64,000 nt of DNA. Source: an uncultured Prevotellaceae bacterium (lineage in GTDB: Bacteria; Bacteroidota; Bacteroidia; Bacteroidales; Bacteroidaceae). The position numbers were made by a program, and so were the translations under genes. Below the pieces are notes generated by a model. That model saw only the letters and a list, made by a program, of their open reading frames with translations, was not told the DNA's origin and searched no databases. The DNA lies in the NCBI GenBank assembly GCA_900315105.1, contig OMXX01000009.1:19706-83705 (forward strand). The letters are read 5' to 3'. Shown here piece after piece: positions 25,244 to 35,040 of this stretch. Each line of letters opens with the position of its first letter. Positions within the stretch are counted from its first letter, which is position 1.

Positions 25244-27121
25244 CTATCCCTTTACTAATACCACACGAGAGTTATATGCCTTCTGCACATTCCTTTGCAT
25301 CTCAAGAAGACGTTGACGTGCTTCTGGAGCGTATGTGCCACTATGAATATCCAAAACAAGGGACACACGTAGGTGGCCATTCTCTAAGGCCACGTGTTGA
25401 CGGAATGCCCCGAACTCCTCCACAATATCTATATTTGCAGGAATAGACTCAACAGAACATCCTTCAGGTATCTCTATCAAAATCTCATCCTCATTCCTAT
25501 AGCCATGACGTATCTTCATCTGCAAACGCTGAGAGGCCAAAGTATCTGCTATTACAACAGGCGAGAATCCCTTGTGAGAAGGATTGATTGGAACGAACAA
25601 CCTTCGTCCTGTAAGATTGGCATACTTGGCACAAACTCCATCAAGATGCGTCTTGAGTTGGGCTGTATCGAACGGTTTACTTGAATCCTTAACGGAAATG
25701 GAGCCAAACGATGTGTTAGGCAACTTATACCACGATGAGATTGTCGTTCTTTGTTCCTGTTCTTTTTCCTTCAGAAGATGGAATTTCTCCGAATACCTAT
25801 GATTATTAAACACTTCATCTATCGATACATCGGCAGAAGCGTCACGACGAATGGCTATCCTTACATCTGCGTGTCGCAGGTTTAGAGAATCTGCATATTC
25901 CGGCAACCTCACAATATGACATCCATCCGAAGACAACAATAAAGCATCATGTCCTGATATGCCTTCATGAATATACCCAGGAGATAACTTAGAGTTGGTA
26001 CACTCCAACCATACAGTATCCTTTCCCTGTTCGAGCAGGGCTGCCAATACCATATGATTCAATTGATTGACATTGGCAAAATCAGGAATCAGCCTTGAGT
26101 CTTCCGTTCCTATTGCCACGAGCCTACTGTCTATCCCAATGTCTTTAAGCAGAGTGTGCATATAGTTACTCAATCCCTTACAATCACCCAAGCCCGTGAC
26201 AGCTACGGATACAGCAGTTGCAGGCTGATAACCTCCTATACCAAGTTGCAGACTTACATATCGGGTATTCCTACCCATATACTCATATAGTTTCGCTATC
26301 TTCTCACGTTCAGTATGACAATCAGCAATAACCTCGCGAACTTTTTCCAGATGTGACTCCGGAAGCAACTGACGATCCTCTACCAAACCATAATTCCAAC
26401 TGCCAAAAGATGACCATGAAGACATGCTACCCATAGTTCCGTAGTATGAAAACTTCTCAGGAGAAAAAAACACATAAGGAGCCTGTTCATCAAGAGAAGG
26501 GGCATAAGGCACGCGAGTCAATGGGGCAATCCCATTCAAGGTAAATCGAAGAATCTTATTCCTTCCAACCTGTTCCACCACAGGTTCTGCAGACATGTTC
26601 ATCGGCTTATATCTGATATTCACCTCATTTTCCGGCCATTCTATTTGATATACAGCCTTGGAGACCTTCATACCATATTGCTTTTGCGGCCAGAAAGAAG
26701 GATAACTCAGCACATTTGCATTTCTGATAATCTTCTCTGTTCTCGTAATGATGACAGGATACGAAGGTGGAATAACCTCCGCTATCAGTCGGTAGAAATC
26801 TGTTGCCAGATCACGTGAATACTCAAATCTTTGCAATTCACTTTTCTTGACCTTACGGAGAACATTTCCAAGAACATCAGTCATCACATACTCAAACCGT
26901 GACAATTCCGTATCGTTATCCATACCGATTACAATATTTGCCAGATCTGCATTATTGCTGTTCATCAGCATAAACTTCTGATGATGCTCACATGAATAGT
27001 AGCTAAGGCTCTTCACTTTTACTGAGGTACTATCCAAAAGCACAACCACGTCCGCTTTCTGTGCATTTGTCATTGCACAGCAAACAAACAGCAAACAGAA
27101 GATTAAGAGTCGTCTTATCAT
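25244..27121 (-). CDS. DUF3857/transglutaminase-like exported protein (catalytic Cys present)
   Basis: 625 residues. Signal peptide (MIRRLLIFCLLFVCCAMTNAQ), a beta-rich DUF3857 region (about 40-230), then a transglutaminase-like fold (about 270-400) with Cys in GLGDCKGLSNYMHTLL, His in NQLNHMVLA and an acidic third position in VWLECTNS (Glu where Asp is usual). A C-terminal DUF3858-like beta domain follows (about 420-600). The apparent Cys-His-Asp/Glu triad suggests a periplasmic cysteine protease or transglutaminase; the substrate is unknown. Its ATG overlaps the stop of the upstream paralogue by 4 nt. Confidence 0.82.
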   Translation of the reverse strand: MIRRLLIFCLLFVCCAMTNAQKADVVVLLDSTSVKVKSLSYYSCEHHQKFMLMNSNNADLANIVIGMDNDTELSRFEYVMTDVLGNVLRKVKKSELQRFEYSRDLATDFYRLIAEVIPPSYPVIITRTEKIIRNANVLSYPSFWPQKQYGMKVSKAVYQIEWPENEVNIRYKPMNMSAEPVVEQVGRNKILRFTLNGIAPLTRVPYAPSLDEQAPYVFFSPEKFSYYGTMGSMSSWSSFGSWNYGLVEDRQLLPESHLEKVREVIADCHTEREKIAKLYEYMGRNTRYVSLQLGIGGYQPATAVSVAVTGLGDCKGLSNYMHTLLKDIGIDSRLVAIGTEDSRLIPDFANVNQLNHMVLAALLEQGKDTVWLECTNSKLSPGYIHEGISGHDALLLSSDGCHIVRLPEYADSLNLRHADVRIAIRRDASADVSIDEVFNNHRYSEKFHLLKEKEQEQRTTISSWYKLPNTSFGSISVKDSSKPFDTAQLKTHLDGVCAKYANLTGRRLFVPINPSHKGFSPVVIADTLASQRLQMKIRHGYRNEDEILIEIPEGCSVESIPANIDIVEEFGAFRQHVALENGHLRVSLVLDIHSGTYAPEARQRLLEMQRNVQKAYNSRVVLVKG

Positions 27122-29136
27122 TTCTTCTTGAAAACTATCATATCACCCATACTCTGAGAGGACATATCATACAATTTCTTAATCGCCGTATATTCTTCAG
27201 AATCAAATTTCATTCTCTTACAAATGAATGTATATGAAAGACGTACAATATCCTCTTTCTTATTGCAGACCATCTTTACCGTCATGGAGCGATCAGGAAG
27301 CGTAAGTTCATAGGATTTAGGACACTCTTCCGCCTCATAACCTTCTGGTATTTTGACATCAACATAGTAATTTACAGTAACAGGAGTCGGCATTTCAATA
27401 GGAAGTTCACGAGTCTCTTCCTTAAAAGGAGAATCACCGATAGGATTGAAGACAAAAGGACTTACATAAATATGGTCATCGGTAGTTTCTACACTCTTAT
27501 GGAACTTAACCGTACGCTTCACCACGGTACCATAATCATTTTTACCTGTAATTCCAAGAGAATCAATCATGACACCATACTTCTCCTGAAGGGTATGTAC
27601 ATAATCAATGGAATCCTTGGCTTTATGGTAGTCCAACTTAAACTCTCGTGCAGAGTTCATGAGATATTGCGTGGATATGTCACCCTTTACCGAACCGTCC
27701 GCAGAAACTTCGATATTTGACATATGTACCGTTCTATGCTGTGCAAGTTTGGTCAAATCCACCCACGAACCAGCTATTTTCTTGCCAATCTTACGACCTG
27801 TTGTAACATAGAGATTAGGGGCGAGTACATTAATTGCTCCATAAGGATCAGTTCCATCTACATAACAAGTACCATGTGTAGTCTCAACCGCAACAATGAA
27901 TGTATTAAATGCATTTGCCGTTGGGTGGATAGGAAGACGACCATGACGACGGGTACTTATATAGACGGGATATGATGTAAAGCCGAGATCATTAAACACA
28001 TTTATAAGCATCATGTTTACATCGGCCGTACTTCCACTTTTTTTCTTTACTATAGTACTTGCAAACTCAGGAACATTGCTATAATTTCCATTCCATGCCA
28101 CATGAGAAGCTACGAACCTCACGGCTGCACCAATACGCTCATCCTCATTGGCAATCTGAGAAATTCCACTAGCAGCCAGTTCATCCTTCAGTTTGCTCTT
28201 ATCATTTAGATGCGTACCAATCTCATCCTGATCAAGAATGAGCTTATCAGCCTGTTCCCAAGTCATACCAACATTATACACCGCATTATTTGGAAACTGC
28301 GTTGTCTTGAGGTCGCATACAACCTTTGCTGCGTAGTCATCAATATTCCATACATATGGAACATCACGAAGAGCTGGCATATTGAAGGCCTCCACCTCAT
28401 AGCAATTGCTGTTACAACTCTTCATATTACGTGCATCCGATCCACTTTTTATATCCACCTTACCTATATATGTCTTACTCTTCACATTACTCAATTTCAA
28501 CGGAGCCTCGACATTGAAAATAAGTACAGCCGGAATTTCCATGAAATACTTCTGATATATGATCGGAATTTCCTTCTGCATCTCATAATCGTATATGTTA
28601 TAGAATCTTGTACTGAACAATCGGTAAGAAACTTCTATAACACTACCCTTCTGCACCATAGGAACACTAAACTTTCGCAACATGTGATGCTCCCCCACCT
28701 TCTCATCGCGAATAAGCTTTGGGGTTACTTTGGTAGCCTCAATCTTGCCCTTTTCATTCAAATTATATGAAGCTGCAGAAAAATCACTAAACTCCTCCAG
28801 ATTTTTGCCTTCGTCATCAACATAATAAGAGATAGCAAAGTCTCCATATTTCTTACCCTCATCCTTAAGAACCTTAATACGAATCCTGTAGTTATAAGAA
28901 ATCGACATGTTGTACATAGATGACATCGAATATATAACATCACATGACTGCATGAGTATAACAGCATCAGCATCAGGATCCTGAGCATATTCTGTCATAT
29001 TCATCTCTTCCATAGTCGGCTTTCCGAATTTCTTATTGACCGTAAGAGGGGCATCTGATGATTCAGATAAAGCAAAAACTGGAGATGCCACACAAAAAAT
29101 CAATAATAGATTAAGGAGTTTTAACGATAAATTCAT
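27118..29136 (-). CDS. DUF3857/transglutaminase-like exported protein (catalytic Cys missing)
   Basis: 672 residues from the ATG at 29136; the ORF is open to 29238 but the upstream part overlaps the promoter and lacks a signal peptide. Signal peptide (LSLKLLNLLLIFCVASPVFA), DUF3857 (about 70-270) and a transglutaminase-like domain (about 340-480). At the Cys position the motif reads KKKSGSTADVNMMLINVFNDLG, with Ser/Thr and no Cys, so the protein is probably a non-catalytic partner. His (THGTCYVDGTDPYG) lies further on. It pairs with the Cys-containing paralogue in a two-gene operon. Confidence 0.82.
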   Translation of the reverse strand: MNLSLKLLNLLLIFCVASPVFALSESSDAPLTVNKKFGKPTMEEMNMTEYAQDPDADAVILMQSCDVIYSMSSMYNMSISYNYRIRIKVLKDEGKKYGDFAISYYVDDEGKNLEEFSDFSAASYNLNEKGKIEATKVTPKLIRDEKVGEHHMLRKFSVPMVQKGSVIEVSYRLFSTRFYNIYDYEMQKEIPIIYQKYFMEIPAVLIFNVEAPLKLSNVKSKTYIGKVDIKSGSDARNMKSCNSNCYEVEAFNMPALRDVPYVWNIDDYAAKVVCDLKTTQFPNNAVYNVGMTWEQADKLILDQDEIGTHLNDKSKLKDELAASGISQIANEDERIGAAVRFVASHVAWNGNYSNVPEFASTIVKKKSGSTADVNMMLINVFNDLGFTSYPVYISTRRHGRLPIHPTANAFNTFIVAVETTHGTCYVDGTDPYGAINVLAPNLYVTTGRKIGKKIAGSWVDLTKLAQHRTVHMSNIEVSADGSVKGDISTQYLMNSAREFKLDYHKAKDSIDYVHTLQEKYGVMIDSLGITGKNDYGTVVKRTVKFHKSVETTDDHIYVSPFVFNPIGDSPFKEETRELPIEMPTPVTVNYYVDVKIPEGYEAEECPKSYELTLPDRSMTVKMVCNKKEDIVRLSYTFICKRMKFDSEEYTAIKKLYDMSSQSMGDMIVFKKK

Positions 29137-29177
29137 GTCTTCAGTAAACTTTTTAATTGAACTTTGTAGTCTTAATG

Positions 29178-29208
29178 CAAAATTACTAATAAAATCTGAA
29201 ATAAACAA
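29178..29208 (-). promoter_or_regulatory. Promoter of the DUF3857 gene pair
   Basis: TTG (29208-29206), a 20-nt spacer and TAATTTTG (29185-29178) on the minus strand, 41 nt before the start codon at 29136. Confidence 0.75.
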
Positions 29209-29267
29209 GATTTTTCGAAAAAAGATTAATTTTAACATAAAACAGATAGAATAAAGTTACAACATAC

Positions 29268-29307
29268 AAAAAAAAGAAGTTCAAGAATATTCTATTCCTT
29301 GAACTTC
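29268..29307 (-). terminator. Terminator of the leu operon
   Basis: On the minus strand a 10-bp stem (29298-29307 with 29276-29285) is followed by a T-rich tail from the A-tract on plus. Confidence 0.8.
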
Positions 29308-29313
29308 CAATTA

Positions 29314-30840
29314 TCAATTATTCTCTATCTGATTCAACATCTTGAACGTTGCCTTGATAGCGGCTTCCGTCTGGTCGGCATCGAGTGCGCGAGTGCGGAT
29401 TACCTTACCGTCGAGCAATTTCCAAGTGATGACCGTTTGAACGAGGGCATCGGTACGACCGCCCGGTGGAATGGTGACGGCATAGTTGAGCAAATCAGGC
29501 AACTTACGCCCAAGGTTATCGCGATAGATGCGGCGGAGAGCCTTTACGAAGGCATCATACTGACCATCACCCGTAGCATCACCATAGAACTCCTGTCCGT
29601 TGATGCTCACCTTGATTGATGCAAGCGGCTTTATGCCATACGAGAGGCTGACCATGTAGCCGAGCAACTTCACGTTCTCGTCAGGTGTATCGTGTTTCAG
29701 TACATCGGAAACGATGAAGGGGAGGTCTTCGGGAGTGACGACAGACTTACGGTCGCCAAGTTCGGTGATACGCTGCGTTATCTTCTTCACCTGCTCAGGA
29801 GTAAGCTCAAGACCGAGTTCCTGAAGGTTCATCTCGATATTTGCCTTGCCCGATGCCTTGCCAAGCGCATACTCACGCTTTCTGCCGAAACGCTCCGGCA
29901 CAAGTTCGTTGCAATAGAGCTTATCCTTGTTGTCGCCGTCAGCATGAACGCCTGCTACCTGAGTAAAGACATTCTCACCAACGATTGGCTGATTAGGTGC
30001 TACGACAACACCCGAATAGCCTTCCACAACGCGACTGATATCATTAAGCACGTCTTCCTTTATTGATGTCTCAACACCGAGATGATCGTGAAGAATTGCC
30101 TGAACGGAAGCGAGAGGAGCATTACCACAACGCTCTCCGAGTCCGTTGACCGTGACATGAACACCAGAAGCGCCTTCGGAAACCGCAGCCATAGTGTTGC
30201 TTACGGCAAGGTCATAGTCATTATGTCCGTGGAACTCGAAACGGAGGTCTGGGAAACGGCTTGTCATCTCACGGAAGAAAGCCCCCGTCTGCATTGGAGT
30301 AAGCACACCGAGGGTATCAGGCAGCATGAAACGCATGATTCCGCAGTCCTTGAGCGAATCTATCATGTGATAGACATACTCAGGACTATCCTTCATGCCA
30401 TTGCTCCAATCCTCAAGGTAGATGTTCACCTTGAGGCCCTGCTCATGCGCATAGTTAATCGCCTCCTTGATATCTGCAATATGCTCGTCAGGAGTGCGCT
30501 TGAGCTGCTTTGTGCAATGCTTCTCAGAACCTTTGGTAAGGAGATTTATGACAGAGCCACCGCATTCCGTGATCCAATCGACCGAACGACCGCCATCACA
30601 GAATCCGAGTACCTCTACCCTATCCAACATACCCGCGCCCTTCGCATAGCGACAAACCATCTTAACGGCTTCCTTCTCGCCCTCGCTGACACGTGCAGAG
30701 GCAATCTCTATACGGTCAACATTGACATCACGCAACAGCATACGCGCTATCACGAGTTTCTCATGCGGAAGGAATGAAACGCCGTTGGTCTGTTCTCCAT
30801 CACGAAGGGTGGAGTCCATTATTTCTATTTTTTGTTGCAT
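29314..30840 (-). CDS. 2-isopropylmalate synthase-like / citramalate synthase-like enzyme
   Basis: 508 residues, HMGL-like TIM barrel plus C-terminal LeuA allosteric (ACT-like) domain. Motifs: DSTLRDGEQTNG at the N-terminus (metal Asp, catalytic Arg-Asp) and FEFHGHNDYDLA (His-X-His metal ligands). The regulatory domain covers about 385-508. It is distinct from the true LeuA at 33187-34686. Family members of this type at the end of Bacteroidetes leu operons are usually citramalate synthase (pyruvate + acetyl-CoA, to isoleucine via LeuCD) or a second LeuA; sequence reading cannot separate the two. Its 3' end is duplicated at 25180-25236. Confidence 0.85.
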   Translation of the reverse strand: MQQKIEIMDSTLRDGEQTNGVSFLPHEKLVIARMLLRDVNVDRIEIASARVSEGEKEAVKMVCRYAKGAGMLDRVEVLGFCDGGRSVDWITECGGSVINLLTKGSEKHCTKQLKRTPDEHIADIKEAINYAHEQGLKVNIYLEDWSNGMKDSPEYVYHMIDSLKDCGIMRFMLPDTLGVLTPMQTGAFFREMTSRFPDLRFEFHGHNDYDLAVSNTMAAVSEGASGVHVTVNGLGERCGNAPLASVQAILHDHLGVETSIKEDVLNDISRVVEGYSGVVVAPNQPIVGENVFTQVAGVHADGDNKDKLYCNELVPERFGRKREYALGKASGKANIEMNLQELGLELTPEQVKKITQRITELGDRKSVVTPEDLPFIVSDVLKHDTPDENVKLLGYMVSLSYGIKPLASIKVSINGQEFYGDATGDGQYDAFVKALRRIYRDNLGRKLPDLLNYAVTIPPGGRTDALVQTVITWKLLDGKVIRTRALDADQTEAAIKATFKMLNQIENN

Positions 30841-30853
30841 AAGTTAATCATAC

Positions 30854-30997
30854 CGGCCCCTCACCTGCCCTACGGGCATCCTCTCCCCAAGGGGCGAGGA
30901 GGAAGTTACATTTGTTCGCTAAAAACGTGATTGGAAATACATACTTCCCCCTCGCCCCTTGGGGAGAGGGTGTCACGTAGTGACGGGTGAGGGGCCG
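30854..30997 (-). repeat. GC-rich inverted-repeat spacer between cimA-like and leuD
   Basis: Left arm 30854-30906 and right arm 30943-30997 are imperfect inverted repeats of more than 50 nt (CGGCCCCTCACC..., CTCTCCCCAAGGGGCGAGG...). It fills the gap between the leuD stop (31021) and the next start (30840). It belongs to the GGGAGGG family found in most operon gaps here. Confidence 0.8.
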
Positions 30998-31020
30998 TTG
31001 GGGTCGTTAGGGCCGTTGGG

Positions 31021-31635
31021 TCACTTATTCTCAAACGCCTCGATCTTATCCTTGTTGGCAAGGAGGAAGTCGATATCGTCATAGGCATTCATCAGACAGT
31101 ACTTCTTGTATGAGTTGATCTCGAAGTGCTCTGACTTGCCTGTTGTAAGATTCGTAACTGTCTGGTTTGGAACGTCAACCTTTACCTCTGCCTGTGGGTT
31201 GGCTGCTATTGTAGCGAAGAGCTCGAGCTGGAACTCACGGCTAACGATTACAGGAAGCACGAAGCAGTTGAGAAGGTTATTGCGGTGGATATCAGCGAAT
31301 GAGTTTGAGATAACCACACGAACACCATAGCCGGCAATAGCCCATGCTGCATGCTCGCGTGAAGAACCTGAACCCCAGTTCTGACCACCTACGATAATCT
31401 CGTGGATGCCCTTCTTTGGAGCCTCAGAGAACTCAGGCTTGTTCATCACGAAGTCAGCTATTGGCTGATTGTTAGCATCATAGCGAAGGTCGTGCATGAA
31501 AGCATCGCCATAGAACTTAGGATCACGTGTTGTGAACGCGAGATAACGTGCAGGGATGATGTTATCTGTATTGTTGTTGTCAATCTCGATTGGAATACAA
31601 GTTGACAGGATTATATCGAATTTTTCTTTTGCCAT
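31021..31635 (-). CDS. leuD: 3-isopropylmalate dehydratase small subunit
   Basis: 204 residues. LeuD forms the swivel (aconitase domain 4) of isopropylmalate isomerase together with LeuC, converting 2- to 3-isopropylmalate; the same pair can isomerise citramalate. Conserved loops VGGQNWGSGSSREHAAWAI (substrate-binding Ser-Arg) and GVRVVISNSFADIHRNNLLNCFVLPV are intact. Operon order is leuA-leuC-leuD-cimA-like, each gap filled by an inverted-repeat element. Confidence 0.95.
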   Translation of the reverse strand: MAKEKFDIILSTCIPIEIDNNNTDNIIPARYLAFTTRDPKFYGDAFMHDLRYDANNQPIADFVMNKPEFSEAPKKGIHEIIVGGQNWGSGSSREHAAWAIAGYGVRVVISNSFADIHRNNLLNCFVLPVIVSREFQLELFATIAANPQAEVKVDVPNQTVTNLTTGKSEHFEINSYKKYCLMNAYDDIDFLLANKDKIEAFENK

Positions 31636-31636
31636 A

Positions 31637-31787
31637 AGAGACCCATCCCCATGCCCCTCCCATAAAGGGAGGGGAGTTGTTTGTATTTCTCCCGGATGGG
31701 TAGGAGCTTTAATATTTTTTACAATGAGACCTTATAATTATAAGACTATCCAAATTCCCCTCCCTTGGGGAGGGACAGGGTAGGTCT
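31637..31787 (-). repeat. GC-rich inverted-repeat spacer between leuC and leuD
   Basis: Start side AGACCCATCCCC...CCCTCCC-loop-GGGAGGG and stop side CCCTCCCTTGGGGAGGGACAGGGTAGGTCT form two hairpins whose outer ends are also complementary. It fills the whole gap from the leuC stop to the leuD start. Confidence 0.8.
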
Positions 31788-33179
31788 TTATAATTTACGT
31801 GGATCTGTAATAACGCCTGTGATAGCAGATGCAGCAACTACGAGTGGAGATGCAAGGACGGTGCGGGCACCAGGTCCCTGACGACCAACGAAGTTACGGT
31901 TACTTGTAGAGATTGAGAGCTTACCTGCTGGAACCTTATCAGGGTTCATAGCCAGACATGAAGAGCATGAAGGGAGACGGAGCTCGAAACCTGCCTCTTC
32001 AAGAATCTTGTCGATGCCCTCGTCGATGATCTGCTGACGAACGAGCCAAGAACCAGGAACGAGCCATGCCACAACGCTGTCTGCCTTCTTCTTGCCCTTG
32101 ACAACAGAAGCGAATGCGCGGAAGTCCTCAATACGTCCATTGGTACAAGCACCGAGGAAACAATAGTCAACAGGTGTGCCCTCAAGCTTCTGTCCTGGCT
32201 TGAACTGCATATAGTCGAGCATATCGAGGAACTGAGTCTTGTCAGCCTCTGCAATCTGGTCGAGTGTTGGAATGCACTCGTCGATAGCGATACCTGCACC
32301 AGGGTTTGTTCCGTATGTGATACGTGGCACGATGTCCTCAGCACGATATGTAACCTCTTTGTCGAACTTAGCATCAGCATCGCTGTAGAGCTTCTTCCAC
32401 TCCTCTACTGCCTTATCCCAGTCTGCACCCTTTGGAGCGTACTCACGGCCTTTGAGATATGCGAATGTTGTCTCGTCAGGAGCGATAAGACCTGCACGTG
32501 AACCCATCTCGATAGATAGGTTTGAAAGGGTCAGACGACCTTCCATTGACATATTGCGGATAGCACTACCAGCATACTCAACGGCATAGCCGGTAGCACC
32601 TGATGTTGTCATCTGAGCCATGATATAGAGTGCAACGTCCTTGGCTGTTGTTCCCTTTGGAAGCTCACCCTCAACGTTGATGCGCATTGTCTTTGGCTTT
32701 GACTGAAGGATACACTGGGAAGCCAATACCTGAGCTACCTCAGAAGTACCGATACCCATAGCGATAGCACCTACGGCACCGTGGGTAGATGTATGAGAGT
32801 CGCCACATACGATTGTCATGCCTGGGAGAGAGAGAGCCTTCTCAGGACCAACAACGTGGATGATACCATTATCCTTTGTGCCCATTGCGAAGTGCTTGAT
32901 ACCAAACTCCTCGCAGTTTGCCTTGAGGGTTTCAACCTGCTTACGGCCTACTGGGTCGTTGATTACCTCCTGCTGATCAGAAGGAGTATTGTGGTCAGGC
33001 ATAGCGACAACGTGGTCAGGACGGAAAGCCTTGATACCCTTATCGCGGAGTGTGTCGAATGCCTGTGGTGATGTCACCTCATGTGCATAGAGACGATCGA
33101 TATACAACTGTGTAGGACCATCCTCCACGTTCTGTACTACGTGTGCGTCCCAGATTTTGTCAAATAATGTTTTTGCCAT
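31788..33179 (-). CDS. leuC: 3-isopropylmalate dehydratase large subunit
   Basis: 463 residues. LeuC carries the [4Fe-4S] cluster of isopropylmalate isomerase, with its three Cys ligands in FLGACTNG and CSSCLAMNP. Typical segments [25 protein letters not shown] and [16 protein letters not shown] are intact, and the length is normal for bacterial LeuC. It starts 7 nt after leuA and so lacks the inverted-repeat spacer seen at the other gaps. Confidence 0.95.
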   Translation of the reverse strand: MAKTLFDKIWDAHVVQNVEDGPTQLYIDRLYAHEVTSPQAFDTLRDKGIKAFRPDHVVAMPDHNTPSDQQEVINDPVGRKQVETLKANCEEFGIKHFAMGTKDNGIIHVVGPEKALSLPGMTIVCGDSHTSTHGAVGAIAMGIGTSEVAQVLASQCILQSKPKTMRINVEGELPKGTTAKDVALYIMAQMTTSGATGYAVEYAGSAIRNMSMEGRLTLSNLSIEMGSRAGLIAPDETTFAYLKGREYAPKGADWDKAVEEWKKLYSDADAKFDKEVTYRAEDIVPRITYGTNPGAGIAIDECIPTLDQIAEADKTQFLDMLDYMQFKPGQKLEGTPVDYCFLGACTNGRIEDFRAFASVVKGKKKADSVVAWLVPGSWLVRQQIIDEGIDKILEEAGFELRLPSCSSCLAMNPDKVPAGKLSISTSNRNFVGRQGPGARTVLASPLVVAASAITGVITDPRKL

Positions 33180-33186
33180 TTTTAGT

Positions 33187-34686
33187 TTATCTGAATTTAT
33201 TTATTGCGTCAATATAAGCCTCTACCGAAGCTGTTACTATATCCGTATTGGCTGCGAAGCCATAGTATGTGTGTCCGTCGAACTCCACGCTCTGGTGTAC
33301 CTTTGCGAGGTCGTCAGAACCCTTTGAGATAGCCTGAATGGTGAAGTCCTTCAATGTCATCTCGCGCTTGATGATTGACTTGAGTGCCTTGATGGCTGCA
33401 TCCACAGGACCATTGCCCGATGCTGCTGCCTCAAAGTGCTCGTTGGCAATCTGAAGACCGATGCTTGCAACCGCACGTGTACCCTTACCTGCTGTAACCT
33501 GAAGGTAGTCGAGCTTCACATTGTTCATCTCGTTACGCTCTGCACCTGCCAGTACGAGGATATCATCATCTGTAACCTCCTTCTTCTTGTCGGCAAGTAC
33601 GAGGAAGTCAGCGTAAATCTTGTCGAGCTTCTCACCCTCAACATCCACACCGTTGATATGCAGACGATGCTTCAAGGCTGCACGACCAGAGCGAGCCGTC
33701 AATACGATGCTTGCCTCATCGATACCTACATCCTTTGGATCCATGATCTCATAGGTAGAAGCATTCTTCAGAACACCATCCTGATGAATACCAGATGAAT
33801 GTGCGAAGGCATTCTTACCAACGATAGCCTTATTCGGCTGAACTGGCATATTCATCAACGAGCTTACCATACGGCTTGTAGGATATATCTTCGTGGTGTT
33901 GATGTTAGTATCAATGCCGAGGTCTGGGTGTGTCTTGAAGATCATAGCAATCTCCTCAAGCGAGGTGTTTCCGGCACGCTCACCGATACCGTTGATAGTC
34001 ACCTCTACCTGACGCGCACCACCAAGCACACCAGCCACGGTGTTTGCTGTTGCCATACCAAGGTCGTTGTGACAATGGGTTGAGAGGATTGACTTACCTG
34101 CAGCGAAGGCATCAACATGCTCATAGAGGTACTTTATCTTCTCATGATACTCGTTTGGCACACGGAAACCAGTAGTATCTGGTATGTTGCAGACAGTAGC
34201 ACCAGCCTTTGTCACCGCATCAATCACACGAGCAAGATACTCGTTGTCAGTACGACCTGCATCCTCTGCATAGAACTCCACGTCCTCTACATAGCGCTTT
34301 GCATACTTCACGGCACGAACGGCACGCTCGATGATCTCCTCCTGAGTGCTGTTGAACTTATACTTGATATGTGAAGGGCTTGTACCGATACCTGTATGGA
34401 TACGCCCACGCTTAGCAAACTTAAGTGCCTCGGCAGCAACATCGATATCCTTCTCCACGGCACGTGTAAGTGCGCAGATAGTAGGCCATGTCACAGCCTT
34501 ACTGATTTCTACAACTGAATTGAAGTCGCCTGGTGATGACACAGGGAAACCAGCCTCGATGACATCCACACCGAGAGCCTCGAGCTGTTTTGCCACCTGA
34601 ATCTTCTCAACGGTATTCAACTGACATCCTGGTACCTGTTCGCCATCGCGCAACGTGGTATCAAAAATATATAATCTTTCGCTCAT
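33187..34686 (-). CDS. leuA: 2-isopropylmalate synthase
   Basis: 499 residues. Condenses acetyl-CoA with 2-oxoisovalerate, the committed step to leucine. Motifs [13 protein letters not shown] and [13 protein letters not shown] (metal His-X-His), [13 protein letters not shown], and a C-terminal regulatory domain (about 390-499) with [11 protein letters not shown] and [12 protein letters not shown], where leucine usually binds. It is the first gene of the leu operon. An attenuator with an Ile/Leu-rich leader peptide sits upstream, between the promoter at 35129-35160 and the start codon. Confidence 0.95.
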   Translation of the reverse strand: MSERLYIFDTTLRDGEQVPGCQLNTVEKIQVAKQLEALGVDVIEAGFPVSSPGDFNSVVEISKAVTWPTICALTRAVEKDIDVAAEALKFAKRGRIHTGIGTSPSHIKYKFNSTQEEIIERAVRAVKYAKRYVEDVEFYAEDAGRTDNEYLARVIDAVTKAGATVCNIPDTTGFRVPNEYHEKIKYLYEHVDAFAAGKSILSTHCHNDLGMATANTVAGVLGGARQVEVTINGIGERAGNTSLEEIAMIFKTHPDLGIDTNINTTKIYPTSRMVSSLMNMPVQPNKAIVGKNAFAHSSGIHQDGVLKNASTYEIMDPKDVGIDEASIVLTARSGRAALKHRLHINGVDVEGEKLDKIYADFLVLADKKKEVTDDDILVLAGAERNEMNNVKLDYLQVTAGKGTRAVASIGLQIANEHFEAAASGNGPVDAAIKALKSIIKREMTLKDFTIQAISKGSDDLAKVHQSVEFDGHTYYGFAANTDIVTASVEAYIDAINKFR

Positions 34687-34689
34687 AAT

Positions 34690-34790
34690 TATTTTAAGCC
34701 CCCCTCCTTCTCCCCCGAGGGGGAGGGTATCTTAGATAGTATTATTGTATTTAAAGTCCCTCCCCTCGGGGAGACGGAGGGGGCTTTTAA
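34690..34790 (-). repeat. GC-rich inverted-repeat spacer upstream of leuA
   Basis: Start side AAGCCCCCCTCCTTCTCCCCCGAGGGGGAGGG and stop side TCCCTCCCCTCGGGGAGACGGAGGGGGCTT are near-complementary inverted copies. The element lies between the attenuator's U-tract and the leuA start codon. Confidence 0.75.
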
Positions 34791-34792
34791 TT

Positions 34793-34835
34793 AAAAAAGC
34801 CTTCTTCACATCCCGAGCAGGAAGTGAAAAAGGCT
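34793..34835 (-). terminator. leu operon attenuator terminator
   Basis: On the minus strand AGCCTTTTTCAC (34835-34824) and GTGAAGAAGGCT (34809-34798) form a 12-bp stem with one G-U, followed by six T. Its left arm includes TCACTTCC, which is complementary to GGAAGTGA at 34881-34888 within the leader peptide gene, the predicted antiterminator. Confidence 0.85.
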
Positions 34836-34857
34836 CGTAATATTTTCCGCATCATAA

Positions 34858-34941
34858 TTACCAGCACACCTTATCACTTCCCGCCTCTTTTCGAAGGAGG
34901 ATGTTAATAATAAGGGCTGATAGTGTGATGTTATTTGTCAT
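34858..34941 (-). CDS. leu operon leader peptide (27 aa)
   Basis: ATG at 34941 opens a 27-residue frame ending at the stop 34858-34860. Residues 5-16 read ITLSALIINILL, i.e. eight Ile/Leu codons in twelve, then a tail with EAGS encoded by the antiterminator segment. The terminator follows 23 nt after the stop. This is the usual design of translation-coupled attenuation: a ribosome stalled at Leu/Ile codons frees GGAAGTGA to pair with the terminator's left arm. The logic is inference from sequence. It is too short for normal gene callers. Confidence 0.8.
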   Translation of the reverse strand: MTNNITLSALIINILLRKEAGSDKVCW

Positions 34942-34964
34942 ATTCCTTTATTTCTTTAATTCTG

Positions 34965-35035
34965 TTTAGTGATTAGAGATTAGTGTTTAGAGAGTGGTAT
35001 TCACCAACACCCAACACCTAACACCCATCACCAAA
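34965..35035 (+). repeat. 7-nt register arrays in the leu leader
   Basis: Two adjoining word sets in one register: TTTAGTG, ATTAGAG, ATTAGTG, TTTAGAG, then TTCACCA, ACACCCA, ACACCTA, ACACCCA, TCACCAA. The second set belongs to the same word family as the queD, queE and GH43 arrays. Confidence 0.7.
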
Positions 35036-35040
35036 AAAAT

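Noticed and set aside
34793..34941. T-box riboswitch in front of leuA
   Set aside because: No T-box sequence or specifier-loop architecture; the Ile/Leu-rich leader peptide explains the terminator better.
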